Of a stretch of DNA of 64,000 nucleotides, positions 1-12,031 are shown in pieces. Both the position numbers and the translations under genes were made by a program. Origin of the DNA: Gadus chalcogrammus (taxonomy: Eukaryota; Chordata; Actinopteri; Gadiformes; Gadidae); NCBI RefSeq assembly GCF_026213295.1, contig NC_079415.1, forward strand, positions 34,702,636-34,766,635, given 5' to 3'. The notes under the pieces are model-generated. The model saw only the letters and a list, made by a program, of their open reading frames with translations. It was not told the DNA's origin and made no database searches. Numbering within the stretch: the stretch's first letter is position 1; every line of letters starts with the position of its first letter.

Positions 1-59
1 CAACGAGATGACTCATTTAAGAGGAATGAATGAAGGAAATAGTCAACTAAATACCTAGT

Positions 60-850
60 CTGTTATAGAATCACACGCCAGTACAACATGCTAACCCTTA
101 CTGAGTACTCTGTACTCTGAGTATCTTGTACTCTGAGTATCGTGTACTCTGAGTATCGTGTACTCTGAGTATCGTGTACTCTGAGGATACTCTACTCTGT
201 ACTCTGCTTTTCTGAAAAGAGAAGTTATCCATCTATTGATTCTAGTGATTCATACATTTACACTGCCGCAAAGAAAGTGTTCATATAAACAAGGTGATGA
301 TGTCTGATGGAGGAGGATTGTACATGGAGGAGTCCAGCAGACACAGGGCAGAGGAGGCCTTTTCTACTTAATTTTTTAACATGGTATCTTTGTTCTGATG
401 GTTCTTCTGTGGAGAAGCAGCTGACTCAGTGACTGAGTGTCTCTCCATACTGGTTGAACCATCAAGTGTCTCTTGGTTTTTCTCTGAGCTTCTACACATC
501 ACAGCTCTCTGTCCATCGTTCTTATTTTAATAAAGTTATTGTTCTTGGATCAGCCACCTTAGCATGTTAGTTCATGTCTGGGAGGAGTATGAACTGGGAA
601 GGGGAACTGGTCCAACTGGTTGGTTCATCATTTCCTTGTTGTGAGTCGGACGGTTTGGTGTGGCTCACTTCATCACAGCAGGAAGACGACTAAGGTACTG
701 TAGTCCACTCTGATCCGTGATAGATCAAAAATATGAATAACTTTGAATCATATCAATAGGGTGATGGTTTGTCTCCTGTGAAACCACATGGTTATAAACC
801 TTATTAAATGTATGGATGCAAATGCTATTTGTCAACATTTCTTTGGTTGG
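60..850. repeat. Inverted copy of the 25.7-26.5 kb segment
   Basis: Read as the reverse complement, this stretch matches 25,735-26,455, including the phrases around 310-360 (tgtacatggagg, gaggaggccttttct) and 560-720 (gggaactggtccaactggttgg). It is therefore a detached copy of sequence lying upstream of NLR copy 1, here without a following NLR exon. No coding potential is seen. Confidence 0.8.
100..205. repeat. 16-bp tandem repeat
   Basis: About five copies of the 16-mer tgtactctgagtatcg with small variations. The inverted partner near 26,390-26,415 has only one or two units, so the array expanded or contracted after the copies separated. Confidence 0.7.
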
Positions 851-1185
851 GGTTTGCCTCATTTTCCCTGCATTTACAGTGTGGGCGCAGAATTCGACGG
901 TGCACTAGATTGATTGTGGCATCGTTGATTGCGACCTGCGTTGCTTGTGGACTCTGTGATGATCGCAGACATGAATAATTGTGGCGTTCATGTTTATTTC
1001 ATAAACGGCAGTAAAAAATAATAACGGTGGGCATACAAATAAAAACGGTGGGCATTATAACAAAAACATAAATAAATAATTGCACACCGTATTAAATGTG
1101 CATAATAAATACATTTGATTTCATTAGCATTTCACAGACCCATAGAATGGATAAGGTGCTTAGTACGGTCAATCACCATTGCTTC
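851..1185. other. No gene seen
   Basis: AT-rich unique-looking sequence between the inverted copy and the MITE cluster. It contains two short direct repeats of aacggtgggcat near 1,023 and 1,045. I see no open frame of note and cannot assign it to a family. Confidence 0.5.
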
Positions 1186-1189
1186 TTTC

Positions 1190-2030
1190 CCCATAAGACG
1201 CCACGCCTTCCCACATCAGTCGATGGACGCATGTAGTGGGCATGTAGGGTAACGCCCCGTGCCCACTACCTCCGTCCATTGCGTGATCCCCATTGACTTT
1301 AATGGGGACGAACGCGCAATGCATTGTGGATCCGTCCGTTCCGTTGGAGCCTTCGGCTCAGTCAAGAAGTTGAAATATGTTCAACTTTTTCGGCAGCGAC
1401 GGATCCGTCATCCAATCAGATCGCGTCTGCAGATTTAAGCACTGTGACGCGACTCGGGCTCTGACGATACTGGAAAGCGGGAAAGCGGGTCATCTTGCAT
1501 CGCAACAAGCAGGAAGTAGCGGGAAGAACCCGGCGAAGCGATTTGATTGGCTGACGGATGCCTCTGCAAAGACTACTCCCCCATCAGTCAGCCACGCCTT
1601 CCCATGTCCGTTGACTGAAGGAGGTAGTGGGCACGGGGCCTAAATGCCCACTACATGCGTCCGTTGACTGATGTGGGAAGGCGTGGCTGACGGATGGGGG
1701 AGTAGTCTTTGCAGAGGCATCCGTCAGCCAATCAAATCGCTTCGCCGGGTTCTTCCCGCTACTTCCTGCTTGTTGCGATGCAAGATGACCCGCTTTCCCG
1801 TATCGTCAGAGCCCGAATCGCGTCACAGTGCTTAGATTTGCATACGCGATCTGATTGGATGACGGATCCGTCGCTGCCGAAAAAGTTGAACATTTTTCAA
1901 CTTTTTGACTGAGCCATGACTGAGCCGACGGCTCCAACGGAACGGACGGATCCACAATGCATTGCGCGTCCGTCCCCATTGAAAGTCAATGGGGATCAGT
2001 CGACGGACGCATGTAGTGGGCACGGGGCTT
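1190..2030. mobile_element. Head-to-head MITE pair forming a ~780-bp palindrome
   Basis: Positions about 1,249-1,645 and 1,646-2,030 are near-perfect reverse complements of each other. Each arm begins and ends with inverted ends built on GCCCACTACATGCGTCCG and an outer GCCCCGTGCCCACTAC. A truncated third copy end lies at 1,190-1,245. The short AT-type junctions (taacgcccc, gggcctaaa) suit the 3-bp TWA target sites of PIF/Harbinger MITEs, but that assignment is inference. Short open frames here run through both arms and are not taken as genes. Confidence 0.75.
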
Positions 2031-2039
2031 TACACCGGG

Positions 2040-2200
2040 CCTCCGGGAGCAGTGGGCGGCCGTGGGTCAGAAGGACGCATTCGTTAAAGAGCAGCCCGCG
2101 GGTTCAGCTGGGATTCAAACCCCCCCCAGGTTTCTCTTTAAAGCGCTTTGGGCGGAGAGTTCTCAGGGGGAGGGGGCCTCGCTGCGCCCCGCGGCGGGCG
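2040..2200. repeat. Direct repeat unit, left copy
   Basis: Almost identical, in the same orientation, to 58,045-58,197. Shared landmarks are gggcggccg, aaggacgcattcgtt and ctttaaagcgctttggg. With the following sequence to 3,068 it forms a ~1-kb direct repeat spaced about 56 kb from its partner. Confidence 0.85.
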
Positions 2201-2334
2201 ATACGCTTCCACGGCCGTCGTCCTCTGGGAGCGCCGCAGCCCGTGGACATCCACAGCTCAATTCGTCTTTATTGAGAACAAAAAATAAAAAGATAAACAA
2301 GTATGACACGTCATACAAATACACATAACATGAA

Positions 2335-2462
2335 GTATGGTCGCAAACTGAGCTAGTATCCTGTGTACTTATACTCATACTGAGCCAGTATCCTGTGTAC
2401 TTACTCATACTGAGCCAGTATCATGTGTACTTATACTGAGCCAGTATCCGGTGTACTTATTA
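2335..2462. repeat. 26-29-bp tandem repeat
   Basis: About four copies of a unit based on actgagccagtatcctgtgt, diverged in spacing. The partner at 58,205-58,235 has only one copy, and the ~240 bp before it are also absent there. Confidence 0.7.
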
Positions 2463-2510
2463 CTGTTAATCTCTCTTTTGCTCTACTTTGACTCTTGAGC
2501 TGGCTGGAGT

Positions 2511-2539
2511 GTGTGTGCGTGTGCGTGTGTGTGTGTGTG

Positions 2540-2610
<71 letters not shown>

Positions 2611-2637
2611 TGTGTGTCTGTGTGTCTGTGTGCGCGC
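2511..2637. repeat. Compound (TG)n/(TCTG)n microsatellite
   Basis: A TG run followed by about 18 TCTG tetramers and mixed TGTC/TG. The equivalent tract in the direct-repeat partner is 58,280-58,405 with a different internal pattern. Confidence 0.95.
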
Positions 2638-2884
2638 GCACATCTTCTTTTACCCGGAAAACATGTGTCACTCACTGGGAGGCGCGGCTCCTTGAACTTC
2701 CTCGTTTAACTGTTCGTCGTAGCGAGTTGCCTTTCTTCCTCCGCTTTTAAAACCTTTCACCTGATTTACTTGTTTTATGAACACTTTAACCTCCGTTTCT
2801 TCCCTTACATTCATACTTTTACAACTTTATACCGTATGGACGCATTTTAATCCCGGAGTAGATAAGGTAAGGTAGGGCGACAGT

Positions 2885-3068
2885 GAGCGTTTATATTGTC
2901 TGTGGGTTGTTGGAATATAATGATCAACCAGTTTACTACCGGTTATATTGTCTTTAGGTTACTGGTATATAATAATGATCAACCAGTTTACTTCCGTTTA
3001 TATTGTCTTTAGGTTGCTGGTATATAATAATGATCAACCAGTGTACAGTTTATATTGTCTTTACGGTG
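2885..3068. repeat. 55-bp satellite, left array
   Basis: About 3.5 units containing tttatattgtctttagg and aataatgatcaaccagt. The array stops inside a unit exactly where the long-inverted-end element at 3,069 begins. The partner array at 58,660-59,123 has about eight units. Confidence 0.85.
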
Positions 3069-3229
3069 CTGGTACCGTGGTAAAGTTAGTTTTATATTGG
3101 ACGTTGGATATTCGACACATTCGAAAAATCTATTTAGCACTGGCTTCGATGGACGAATTTGTGTCAAACCAACTTAGATGTGTTAATACAATGCCTACCT
3201 ATGTAAAACAAAGCTTATTTCTTTAAAAA

Positions 3230-6200
3230 AAATAACATTTGATTTTCTAAAAAAAAATTATGTTAAAAAAGGCTATAAATCTATTATGCAGCTTGACCTT
3301 TTGACCTACACATATCAAAACACATCTGGTGAACTCAGCTAACTGCCCCACACATAACACAAAGCTTCTTTTCTCAAAACACCTACCCTTTGATTTTATA
3401 TTTTTTACTCTCATAAAATGCTATAAATCTATTATGCGGCTTGACCTTTTGACCTACCCATATCAAAACGCATCTGGTGTAATCAACTAACTGCCCCACA
3501 CATAACACAAAGCTTCTTTTCTCAAAACACCTACCCTTTGATTTTATATATATTTTTTAATCTCAGAAAAAGCTATAAATCTATTATGCGGCTTGACCTT
3601 TTGACCTACACGTATCAAAACACATCTGGTGTATTAAACTAACTGCCCCACACATAACACAAAGCTTATTTTCTCGAAACAACTACCCTTTGATTTTATA
3701 CAATTTTTTTAATGTTAAAAATGGCTATAAATCTATTATGCGGCTTGACCTTTTGACCTACACATATCAAAACACATCTGGTGTATTCAACTAACTGCCC
3801 CACACATAACACAAAGCTTCTTTTCTCAAAACACCTACCCTTTGATTTTATACAATTTTTTTAATGTTAAAAATGGCTATAAATCTATTATGCGGCTTGA
3901 CCTTTTGACCTACACATATCAAAACACATCTGGTGTATTCAACTAACTGCCCCACACATAACACAAAGCTTCTTTTCTCAAAACATCTACCCTTTGATTT
4001 TATAAAAAAAATGTAATGTTAAAAATGGCTATAAATCTATTATGCGGCTTGACCTTTTGACCTACACATATCAAAACACATCTGGTGTAATCAACTAACT
4101 GCCCCACACATAACACAAAGCTTCTTTTCTCAAAACACCTGCCCTTTGATTTTATATATATTTTTTAATCTCAGAAAAAGCTATAAATCTATTATGCGGC
4201 TTGACCTTTTGACCTACACATATCAAAACACATCTGGTGTAATCAACTAACTGCCCCACACATAACACAAAGCTTCTTTTCTCAAAACACCAACCCTTTG
4301 ATTTTATATATATTTTTTAATCTCAGAAAAAGCTATAAATCTATTATGCGGCTTGACCTTTTGACCTACACATATCAAAACACATCTGGTGTAATCAAAT
4401 AACTGCCCCACACATAACACAAAGCTTCTTTTCTCAAAACACCTACCCTTTGATTTTATATATATTTTTTAATCTCAGAAAAAGCTATAAATCTATTATG
4501 CGGCTAGACCTTTTGACCTACACATATCAAAACACATCTGGTGTAATCAACTAACTGCCCCACACATAACACAAAGCTTATTTTCTCAAAACACCAACCC
4601 TTTGATTTTATATATATTTTTAATCTCAGAAAAAGCTATAAATCTATTATGCGGCTTGACCTTTTGACCTACACATATCAAAACACATCTGGTGTATTCA
4701 ACTAACCGCCCCACACATAACACAAAGCTTCTTTTCTCAAAACACCTACCCTTTGATTTTATAAAAAAAAAATAATGTTAAAAATGGCTATAAATCTATT
4801 ATGCGGCTTGACCTTTTGACCTACCCATATCAAAAAACATCTGGTGTATTCAACTAACTGCCCCACACATAACACAAAGCTTCTTTTCTCAAAACACCTA
4901 CCCTTTGATTTTCTATATATTTTTTAATCTCAGAAAAAGCTATAAATCTATTATGCGGCTTGACCTTTTGACCTACACATATCAAAACACATCTGGTGAA
5001 CTCAGCTAACTGCCCCACACATAACACAAAGCTTATTTTTTCCAAAAACCCACCTTTTGATTTTATACTATTTTTTTAATGTTAAAAAAGGCCATAAATC
5101 TATTATGCGGCTTGACCTTTTGACCTATCCATATCAAAACACATCTGGTGTAATCAACTAATTTCCCCACACATAACACAAAGCTTATTTTCTCAAAACA
5201 CTTACCCTTTGATTTTATACTATTTTTTTAATGTTAAAAAAGGCTATAAATCTATTATGCGGCTTGACCTTTTGACCTGCCATGTATCAAAACACATCTG
5301 GTGAACTCAACTAACTGCCCCACACATAACAGAAAGCTTATTTTTTCCAAAAACTCACCTTTTGATTTTATACTATTTTTTTAATGTTAAAAAATGCTAT
5401 AATCTATTATGCGGCTTGACCTTTTGACCTACCCATTTCAAAACACATCTGGTGAACTCAACTAACTACCCCACACATAACACAAAGCTTATTTTTTCCA
5501 AAAACCCACCTTTTGATTTTATACTATTTTTTTAATGTTAAAAAAGGCCATAAATCTATTATGCGGCTTGACCTTTTGACCTACCCATATCAAAACACAT
5601 CTGGTGAACTCAGCTAACTGCCACACACATAACACAAAGCTTATTTTTTCCAAAATCCCACCTTTTGATTTTATACTATTTTTTTTATGTTAAAAAAGGC
5701 TATAAATCTATTATGCGGCTTGACCTTTTGACCTACCCATTTCAAAACACATCTGGTGAACTCAACTAACTGCCCCACACATGACACAAAGCTTATTTTC
5801 TCAAAATACCTACCCTGTGATTTTATATATATTTTTTACTCTCAGAAAATGCTATAAATCTATTATGCGGCTTCACCTTTTGACCTACCCATATCAAAAC
5901 ACATCTGGTGAACTCAGCTAACTTCCCCACACATAACACAAAGCTTATTTTTTCCAAAATCCCACCTTTTGATTTTATACTATTTTTTTAATGTTAAAAA
6001 GGCTATAAATCTATTATGCGGCTTGACCTTTTGACCTACCCATATCAAAACACATCTGGTGTAATCAACTAACTGCCCCACACATAACACAAAGCTTATT
6101 TTCTCAAAATACCTACCCTGTGATTTTATATATATTTTTTACGCTCAGAAAATGCTATAAATCTATTATGCGGCTTGACCTTTTGACCTACCCATATCAA

Positions 6201-6500
6201 AACACATCTGGTGAACTCAACTAACTGCCCCACACATAACACAAAGCTTATTTTCTCAAAATACCTACCCTGTGATTTTATATATATTTTTTACTCTCAG
6301 AAAATGCTATAAATCTATTATGCGGCTTCACCTTTTGACCTACCCATATCAAAACACATCTGGTGAACTCAGCTAACTTCCCCACACATAACACAAAGCT
6401 TATTTTTTCCAAAATCCCACCTTTTGATTTTATACTATTTTTTTAATGTTAAAAAAGGCTATAAATCTATTATGCGGCTTGACCTTTTGACCTACCTTGT
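3230..6500. repeat. 152-bp satellite, about 22 tandem copies
   Basis: The phrase gctataaatctattatgcgg recurs at about 3,272, 3,420, 3,570, 3,724, 3,873 and so on to 6,457, spaced 147-156 bp. Two sub-types alternate: one with tatatattttttaatctcag and one with tactatttttttaatgtt. Each unit carries ttgaccttttgacct and an AAGCTT site. Short open frames on the minus strand merely restate the repeat. Confidence 0.95.
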
Positions 6501-6609
6501 CTGTTCCTTTTGGGCACATGTTTGATAAACATGCTGCTTGTTTCACATAATCTTACTACTATAATAGCAGGCCTGTCGCAACAGTTACTCAAGTTGGTCA
6601 GTGCGCATG

Positions 6610-6935
6610 TATCAAATCAAAAGGTGGGTTTTTTGAGAAAAGAAGCTTTGTGTTATGTGTGTGGCAGTTAGCTGAGTTCACCAGATGTGTTTTGATATGG
6701 GTAGGTCAAAAGGTCAAGCCGCATACTAGATTTATAGTTTTTTCTGAGTAAAAAATATGTATAAAATCAAAAGGTGGGATTTTGGAAAAAAGAAGCTTTG
6801 TGTTATGTGTGGGGCAGTTAGCTGAGTTCACCAGATGTGTTTTGATATGTGTAGGTCAAAAGGTCAAGCCGCATAATAGATTTATAGCCTTTTTTAACAT
6901 TACATTTTTTTATAAAATCAAATGGTGTTTTTTTT
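6610..6935. repeat. Inverted 152-bp satellite units
   Basis: Two units of the same satellite in the opposite orientation, separated from the main array by a ~110-bp unique centre (6,497-6,607). They make the whole element a lopsided palindrome: about 22 units on one side and two on the other. Confidence 0.9.
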
Positions 6936-7088
6936 TTAAAGAAATAAGCTTTGTTTTACGTAGGTAGGCCTTGTATTAACACATCTAAGTTGGTTTGACA
7001 CAAATTCGTCCATCGAAGCCAGTGCTAAATTGATTTTTCGAATGTGTCGAATATCCAACGTCCAATATAAAACTAACTTTACCACGGT

Positions 7089-7440
7089 CGGTAAGCGTTC
7101 GTCTCTACGCACGGCGCATCTCGTCGTTATTGCTGTGTTGTGCTGCCAGCCTTTTAGTGAGATCAGAGAGTGTTGAGAAGGACAGTAATGAAATATCTTT
7201 GGTGAGATGGATATAAGAAGAGAGACCCGCAGTGATTTCAACCCGGTCCACTTGACATCGGGTAGGTGCATGACAGTGGTACCGGAACACTTCCATAGCC
7301 CGGGCTTTTATTTGTTTCAATCACTGAACTTTAGAACGAAACTCTTGCTCAGCAACGATGGGAAATACCATCAAATGTATTATTGAAACCAGTGTGAATA
7401 TTAGTGACCATGGTTACCAGGCAATCGAATAACGCACGCA
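7089..7440. other. No gene seen
   Basis: Unique-looking sequence between the satellite-bearing element and the (CA)n tract. Open frames are short and unconvincing. It does not match the sequence beyond the corresponding point of the right NLR arm. Confidence 0.5.
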
Positions 7441-7447
7441 CGCATGC

Positions 7448-7588
<141 letters not shown>

Positions 7589-7776
7589 TTTCAAATATCT
7601 TTATTTGTGTCCGCATTTATAAAATACATTGCAAGGGCACAAATATTTTCAGTTGCTTTTGATGCCCTACATCCCTGAAACAACATGTTGCAGTACTTTA
7701 GTCAAACATGCACAGAATAGACAATACATACACATGAGCTTATTCTGCACACAGTCTGTTAACAGACAGAGAAAAT

Positions 7777-8585
7777 CTATGGGTACAGAAAACACCGCCT
7801 CCTCAAAATAGCTCGGCTGCCTATAATGGAGGAGATTGAGCAATATGTTGCAAGCTGCTTGGCTTTACATTTGGACAACCTCATAATTTTCAAGCCTCTG
7901 ACCACCAGCCTGTGGACATGACCTAGGCTGCTGAAAATAAAAACAATAAGCTGGCATTTATAGCCTAAATGTAGGATAGCTTGCACTAATGGTTGGTATT
8001 TAACCTGTTTAGTGAGGAAAGCTTCTTCTAAACTTGAGTCAAAGGTGCAACCAACTTCCCATAGGAAAACCTCTCTGCTATTCTGATCAATCACAATGAC
8101 ATCCGGTGTATTTGCCGTTATACCTCTAAATACATGTGGGTCATTGCATTGTAACATTTCTGGTTTCACACATGAGTGTTTGAAGAACAAAACAGAGGAA
8201 CAAAACATGGGTGACACATCTTTGGTGATAATGTCAACAATCCTGTCATGCCGGGCTATGTATAGTCCTTGGTAAACATTACAACCGTTTAGTATGTGGG
8301 ACATAGACTCTATGGTCTGACGCTGTCCATGGTGTAGACATTAAGAGTCATGATTGTTGGGATACCAGATGGACAGATTCAGTTTAGTTGGCAGCACCTG
8401 GAGGCGAGCCTTTATCGTAAAGATTAGGATTTCCTCATCGATAGCTGCATTTTTTAGAATTGAGTGGGACACAGAGAGATCAGCTGACTGGAGGCAGGCA
8501 AGCTTCCCTTGCAGCCTCAGTCCTGTCCAGCGCTCCTTTCTCTCTTTCTCTCGGAGCTTTAGAAGGTGCGCGCGCGCGCGCCGAT
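7777..8585 (-). pseudogene. Restriction-like endonuclease domain of the retrotransposon
   Basis: The minus frame holds a Cys/His cluster ending SMSHILNGC near 8,281, then TPDVIVID (PD at about 8,101-8,106), EVFLWEVGCTFD, and KQVKY. This is the PD...D/E...K layout of RLE endonucleases that cut the target for priming. A TAA at about 8,342 interrupts the otherwise continuous frame just before the Cys/His cluster. The C-terminal end runs to 7,777. Confidence 0.8.
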
Positions 8586-8978
8586 GGTGGGGAGCACGCT
8601 GGATGTTCCGTCGCGGCTCACTGTTGCGCGCACATTTATTGACAGGTCCGTGATCACAGACTTGGAGACGCTCACCGTCTCGTTGTCCCCTCTTTTCCAC
8701 TCCAGGGAAACACCAGTCCAGTCACACAGATCGTTCAGATCGGGCCAGTCAGAGTTTACGCCAAACCCTGGTGCATTGGTGTCCAGTTTACCACTGGGCT
8801 TCTTTTTAAACCCAAGGAAGCTGGGGAGGTCGCTCGTTTTCGGGACCTTGCGCCGCTCCAGGTCTAGAATGAGCGAGGCTCTGGCGATCTCCCTGACTGC
8901 CTGATCGTCGCTGTTAAGCATGTTTAACAAATGGGCAAGGCGTGTGGAAATATATGTCCATTCAATGTCTGTTATCCC
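8585..8978 (-). pseudogene. RT thumb-to-endonuclease linker of the retrotransposon
   Basis: The frame carries ITDIEWTYISTRLAHLLNML and SDDQAVREIARASL, consistent with the region following the RT in this element class. It is joined to the neighbouring parts only if single-base slippage is allowed in the C/G run at 8,977-8,995 and in the (CG)n run near 8,568-8,582. Confidence 0.65.
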
Positions 8979-9558
8979 CCGCCCCCCCCCCCCGCTTACT
9001 GTGAAAAATGAAGTCACGGGTTGTGTGTGTGCTCATGCCAAACCACTCTCTCACTCGTTGTACAGTTTTGTTGTTGAGTTCGTACAGTACCTTCTTTGGT
9101 ATGTGAACATTGGAGAAGAGATGGTGTATTTTGGCCAGAGCAATCTGCCCGATCGCCTCCAGTTTCATAACCAGGGGGAGAGGAGAGGAGTGTATCATGT
9201 CCAGCCTGGCCATGTAGTCGGTGACAATCTCGTCTACTTGCGCTGTCCACTCCCCGGCGATATTGAATTTATGGCCGAGGTAGCTGTATGTTTCGTGGCG
9301 CGCAAAGACTCTGATTGGTACATTGTTTATTGTGAATGTTGGGATTGTGTCTGATTTGGCATGATACCAGCGATTGCCGCCACTCCTCCTCTCGTAAAAG
9401 ACAGCACATTTTGATTGTTTCACCTGTAGTCCAGACCACTCTAAAAAAGAGTCAGTCCTGGAAAGCATGTCTTTTATAACGCCTTCGTGTCGGGAGCATA
9501 CGACCACGTCGTCTGCGTACCCCTGCACGGGGTTGGGGGAGTAGGTGTTAAGGGGCGC
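8979..9558 (-). pseudogene. RT palm block C and thumb of the retrotransposon
   Basis: The frame reads APLNTYSPNPVQGYADDVVV, so the catalytic YADD box lies at about 9,508-9,519, followed by a SYLGHKFNIAG thumb motif. The upstream residues continue those ending at 11,143, showing that the 1.6 kb between them is an insertion. Confidence 0.85.
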
Positions 9559-11142
9559 CAGGGGTTTTTCTAGAAAAAATTCACAAGGGGGAAAACATCA
9601 ATGGCGAGGGAGCAAAGCGACCGAGCGGGGGGGAAGGTGTGTAAGGGGGGGTTCCCCCCCCTTCCGCGGTGCGGAGCTTTTGAAAATTTGAGGTAGAAAT
9701 GGATCATTCTGAGGCTTGTGAAGGACCAGTATGTTGACTCGTATAGTAAGGCCAAATTACTCAAAATGGCTACAGTGATGTTGATAGGTTTTCAATGTAG
9801 TGAGTCCCCGGGACCCACAGGTGGCGAGTTGGGTGGGTCCCTGAGAAATTCAATGGGTCCCGACTCCCCAGTTTAAAAAATGTGTTTCTTTTTTATTATT
9901 ATTCTATTTCTTAAATTCAATTAATAGTGTTAAACTCCTTGATGGTGGTATGATATGGTTAGAGCTGGAGTACTGAACCGTTCATGTTTAACACTAGAAA
10001 CGCCGGGCCATTTTTACTTACTCCTAGCGCCGCAAGAGGGGTCAAATGACCCCTAAGTCATTTTAATGAGAGGCTGTGCATTTGCACATAATGATCACTA
10101 GGTGGCGCCAATGAGCTATTACCGCGCGAGCGCCACATTTGTGTGTGTGTGTGTGTGTGCGTGTGTGTGTCACAAGCCTAGTCCTCACGATTTTGTCATA
10201 AATGTACATATATTCAATCTGAAGGATTGCAAAAAAATCCTGTTTGATTTGCTCATTCGACACGAATGAGCACAGCATCGAGCAGTGGAAACGTGGGTTT
10301 ATTTACTATGAAGTTCGTATTTTTAATTGTTGAAATGAAATCAGCGGTGACGAGCTAGTTGTTTTGGTAGCGGCTAAATTAGCATGTTGTGATACTTTGT
10401 ACAGGGGATCACGTCTGCGCCGAGTAGATGCGCAGAGGGTTGAAACAGCGCTTGTCCGATCTGCTCACAAGAAGGTTTCTTTGGCCAGTTACTGTGATTA
10501 AACACGAGTTGTTTAATGTTCACAATGTATCGTTTTTCATGGGGAAAATGAGATGCGTCCCCGGGACGCATGGATAGTGAGTTTAGTGCGTCCTTTCAGA
10601 TTTTAATGCGTCAGGGACGCAGGACGCGTACCTAGAAACATCACTGTGGCTAAGTTACCATAGATGCAGAACATTACATACAGTAATGTATATAAAAAAA
10701 AAAACACGTACTTCAGGAACCTGCTGGAAGAACACTTTCTTTATTATTTAAATTAGTATTTTTCTATTCCTCAGCCCCCCCCAACGCTCCACTGCTTGGT
10801 CAAAGTTGAATTGATAAATTTGGTTCGGGAGAAGAGATCAAAGCCCGCCTACACTGTAAACTGATTGGTTGACTTACCGATCCAGGCCAATCAGGAGGCA
10901 CCTGAAGCTCACGTGCACACTGCCTCATGCACAGTTTCTAGATCCCTCTCTGTTGTGCTGCGCGCTCGCTACACAGATGCGATGCGAACGCGGTTAGGAG
11001 CATGTCTGTCTCCTGTGCGTGGTCTTGCTCGCTCGCTCTCCATTCCGGGAGATTTTAAGTAATTTAAAATGTTCGACAAGGAGGCGCTGGGTTGAAACAA
11101 GGAGGCGCAGCGCCCCTCTTTCCCGGTTTAGATTAACCCCTG
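9559..11142. mobile_element. hAT-like element inserted in the RT
   Basis: The ends are inverted: CAGGGGTTTTTCTAG at 9,559 and the reverse complement of CAGGGGTTAATCTAA ending at 11,142. The retrotransposon frame resumes on both sides, sharing only GGCGC (9,554-9,558 and 11,143-11,147) as a remnant of target duplication. CAGGGG ends are typical of hAT elements. No transposase frame is seen inside. A TTAACACTAGAA / ggggtcaaatgacccc motif near 9,988-10,055 suggests a further nested MITE end. Confidence 0.7.
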
Positions 11143-11470
11143 GGCGCGCACTGGCACATCCACCGTATCCATCCATTGATTGCCAGCACAAAGTTCACCG
11201 CGCTCCACGGGCAGCCCGTCTTTATACCCAGTTGTAATGGGATTGGGTCCGTGAGCTGTTTGCCGCATATCACTTGGATAAAGGAATCATTATAGACGTC
11301 TTTGACTATGTCTATATACACCTGAGGTAGATGTATTTCTTCCAGGGATCTAAACATAATGTTGTGCGCCAGGGTTCCAAATGCGTCACGGAAATCTAAA
11401 AACACTGCGTAAAAGCGGGATGAATCGTGTTTAAAATCATCAATGCCGGTCTTAAGGCAAAAACTATGTT
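11143..11470 (-). pseudogene. RT palm blocks A and B of the retrotransposon
   Basis: The minus frame begins NEHSFCLKTGIDDF, then AVFLDFRDAF (block A with its catalytic Asp) and GIKTGCPWSAVNFVLAIN (block B). It is cut at 11,470/11,479 by the hAT-MITE dimer and at 11,142/11,143 by the larger hAT-like element. Confidence 0.85.
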
Positions 11471-11478
11471 CATTCATC

Positions 11479-12023
11479 CAGGGCCGGCGCTGGCCGTTTC
11501 GGAGCCCTAGGCGACTCGGAATCAACTTGCGCCCTGGACAGGTCTTGCGAGGGGGGGGGGGGGGGGGGTGCTACGCTGACGGTTTCGGGCCGCCCTGACA
11601 ATTGCTCCCGCGCCCCCCTCGCTTCTCCGTTCGCGTCGTATATTTTAATTGATATATTTTTTAATTAAGGGCGCCACCAGAGGGCGCCCCCAACGCATTT
11701 GTCGCCCTAGGCGGTCGCCTAGCTCGCCTATGCCGATCGCCGGCCCTGCCAGGGCCGGCGCTGGCCGTTTCGGAGCCCTAGGCGACTCGGAATCAACTTG
11801 CGCCCTGGACAGGTCTTGCGAGGGGGGGGGGGGGGGGGGGGGGGGGCTACGCTGACGGTTTCGGGCCGCCCTGACAATTGCTCCCGCGCCCCCTCGCTTC
11901 TCCGTTCGCGTCGTATATTTTAATTGATATATTTTTTAATTAAGGGCGCCACCAGAGGGCGCCCCCAACGCATTTGTCGCCCTAGGCGGTCGCCTAGCTC
12001 GCCTATGCCGATCGCCGGCCCTG
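11479..12023. mobile_element. Tandem dimer of a ~270-bp hAT MITE with 8-bp TSD
   Basis: Two almost identical units (11,479-11,748 and 11,750-12,023) each begin CAGGGCCGGC and end GCCGGCCCTG. The pair is flanked by the 8-bp duplication cattcatc (11,471-11,478 and 12,024-12,031), but no duplication lies between the units, only one extra base. The length difference comes from a G run. This is a clean hAT-type insertion that mobilised or grew as a dimer. Confidence 0.92.
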
Positions 12024-12031
12024 CATTCATC

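Larger units (their letters stand above)
3069..7088. mobile_element. 4-kb element with ~150-bp inverted ends and internal satellite
   Basis: The ends 3,069-3,226 and 6,939-7,088 are near-perfect inverted repeats, starting ACCGTGGTAAAGTTAG and sharing a stretch around gttggatattcgacacattcg. The left end interrupts the 55-bp satellite. Almost the whole body is a 152-bp tandem repeat, with about two further units inverted near the right end. No transposase frame is present and no target duplication is clear (only a weak cggt near both outer edges), so I call it a non-autonomous DNA element of unknown superfamily. Confidence 0.7.

Noticed and set aside
3230..6935. CRISPR-like or gene-like reading of the 152-bp array
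   Set aside because: Units are contiguous with no variable spacers, the genome is eukaryotic, and the short frames just restate the repeat.
8920..9354. Plus-strand 144-codon frame
   Set aside because: It is antisense to the YADD/thumb region of the retrotransposon and has no domain of its own.
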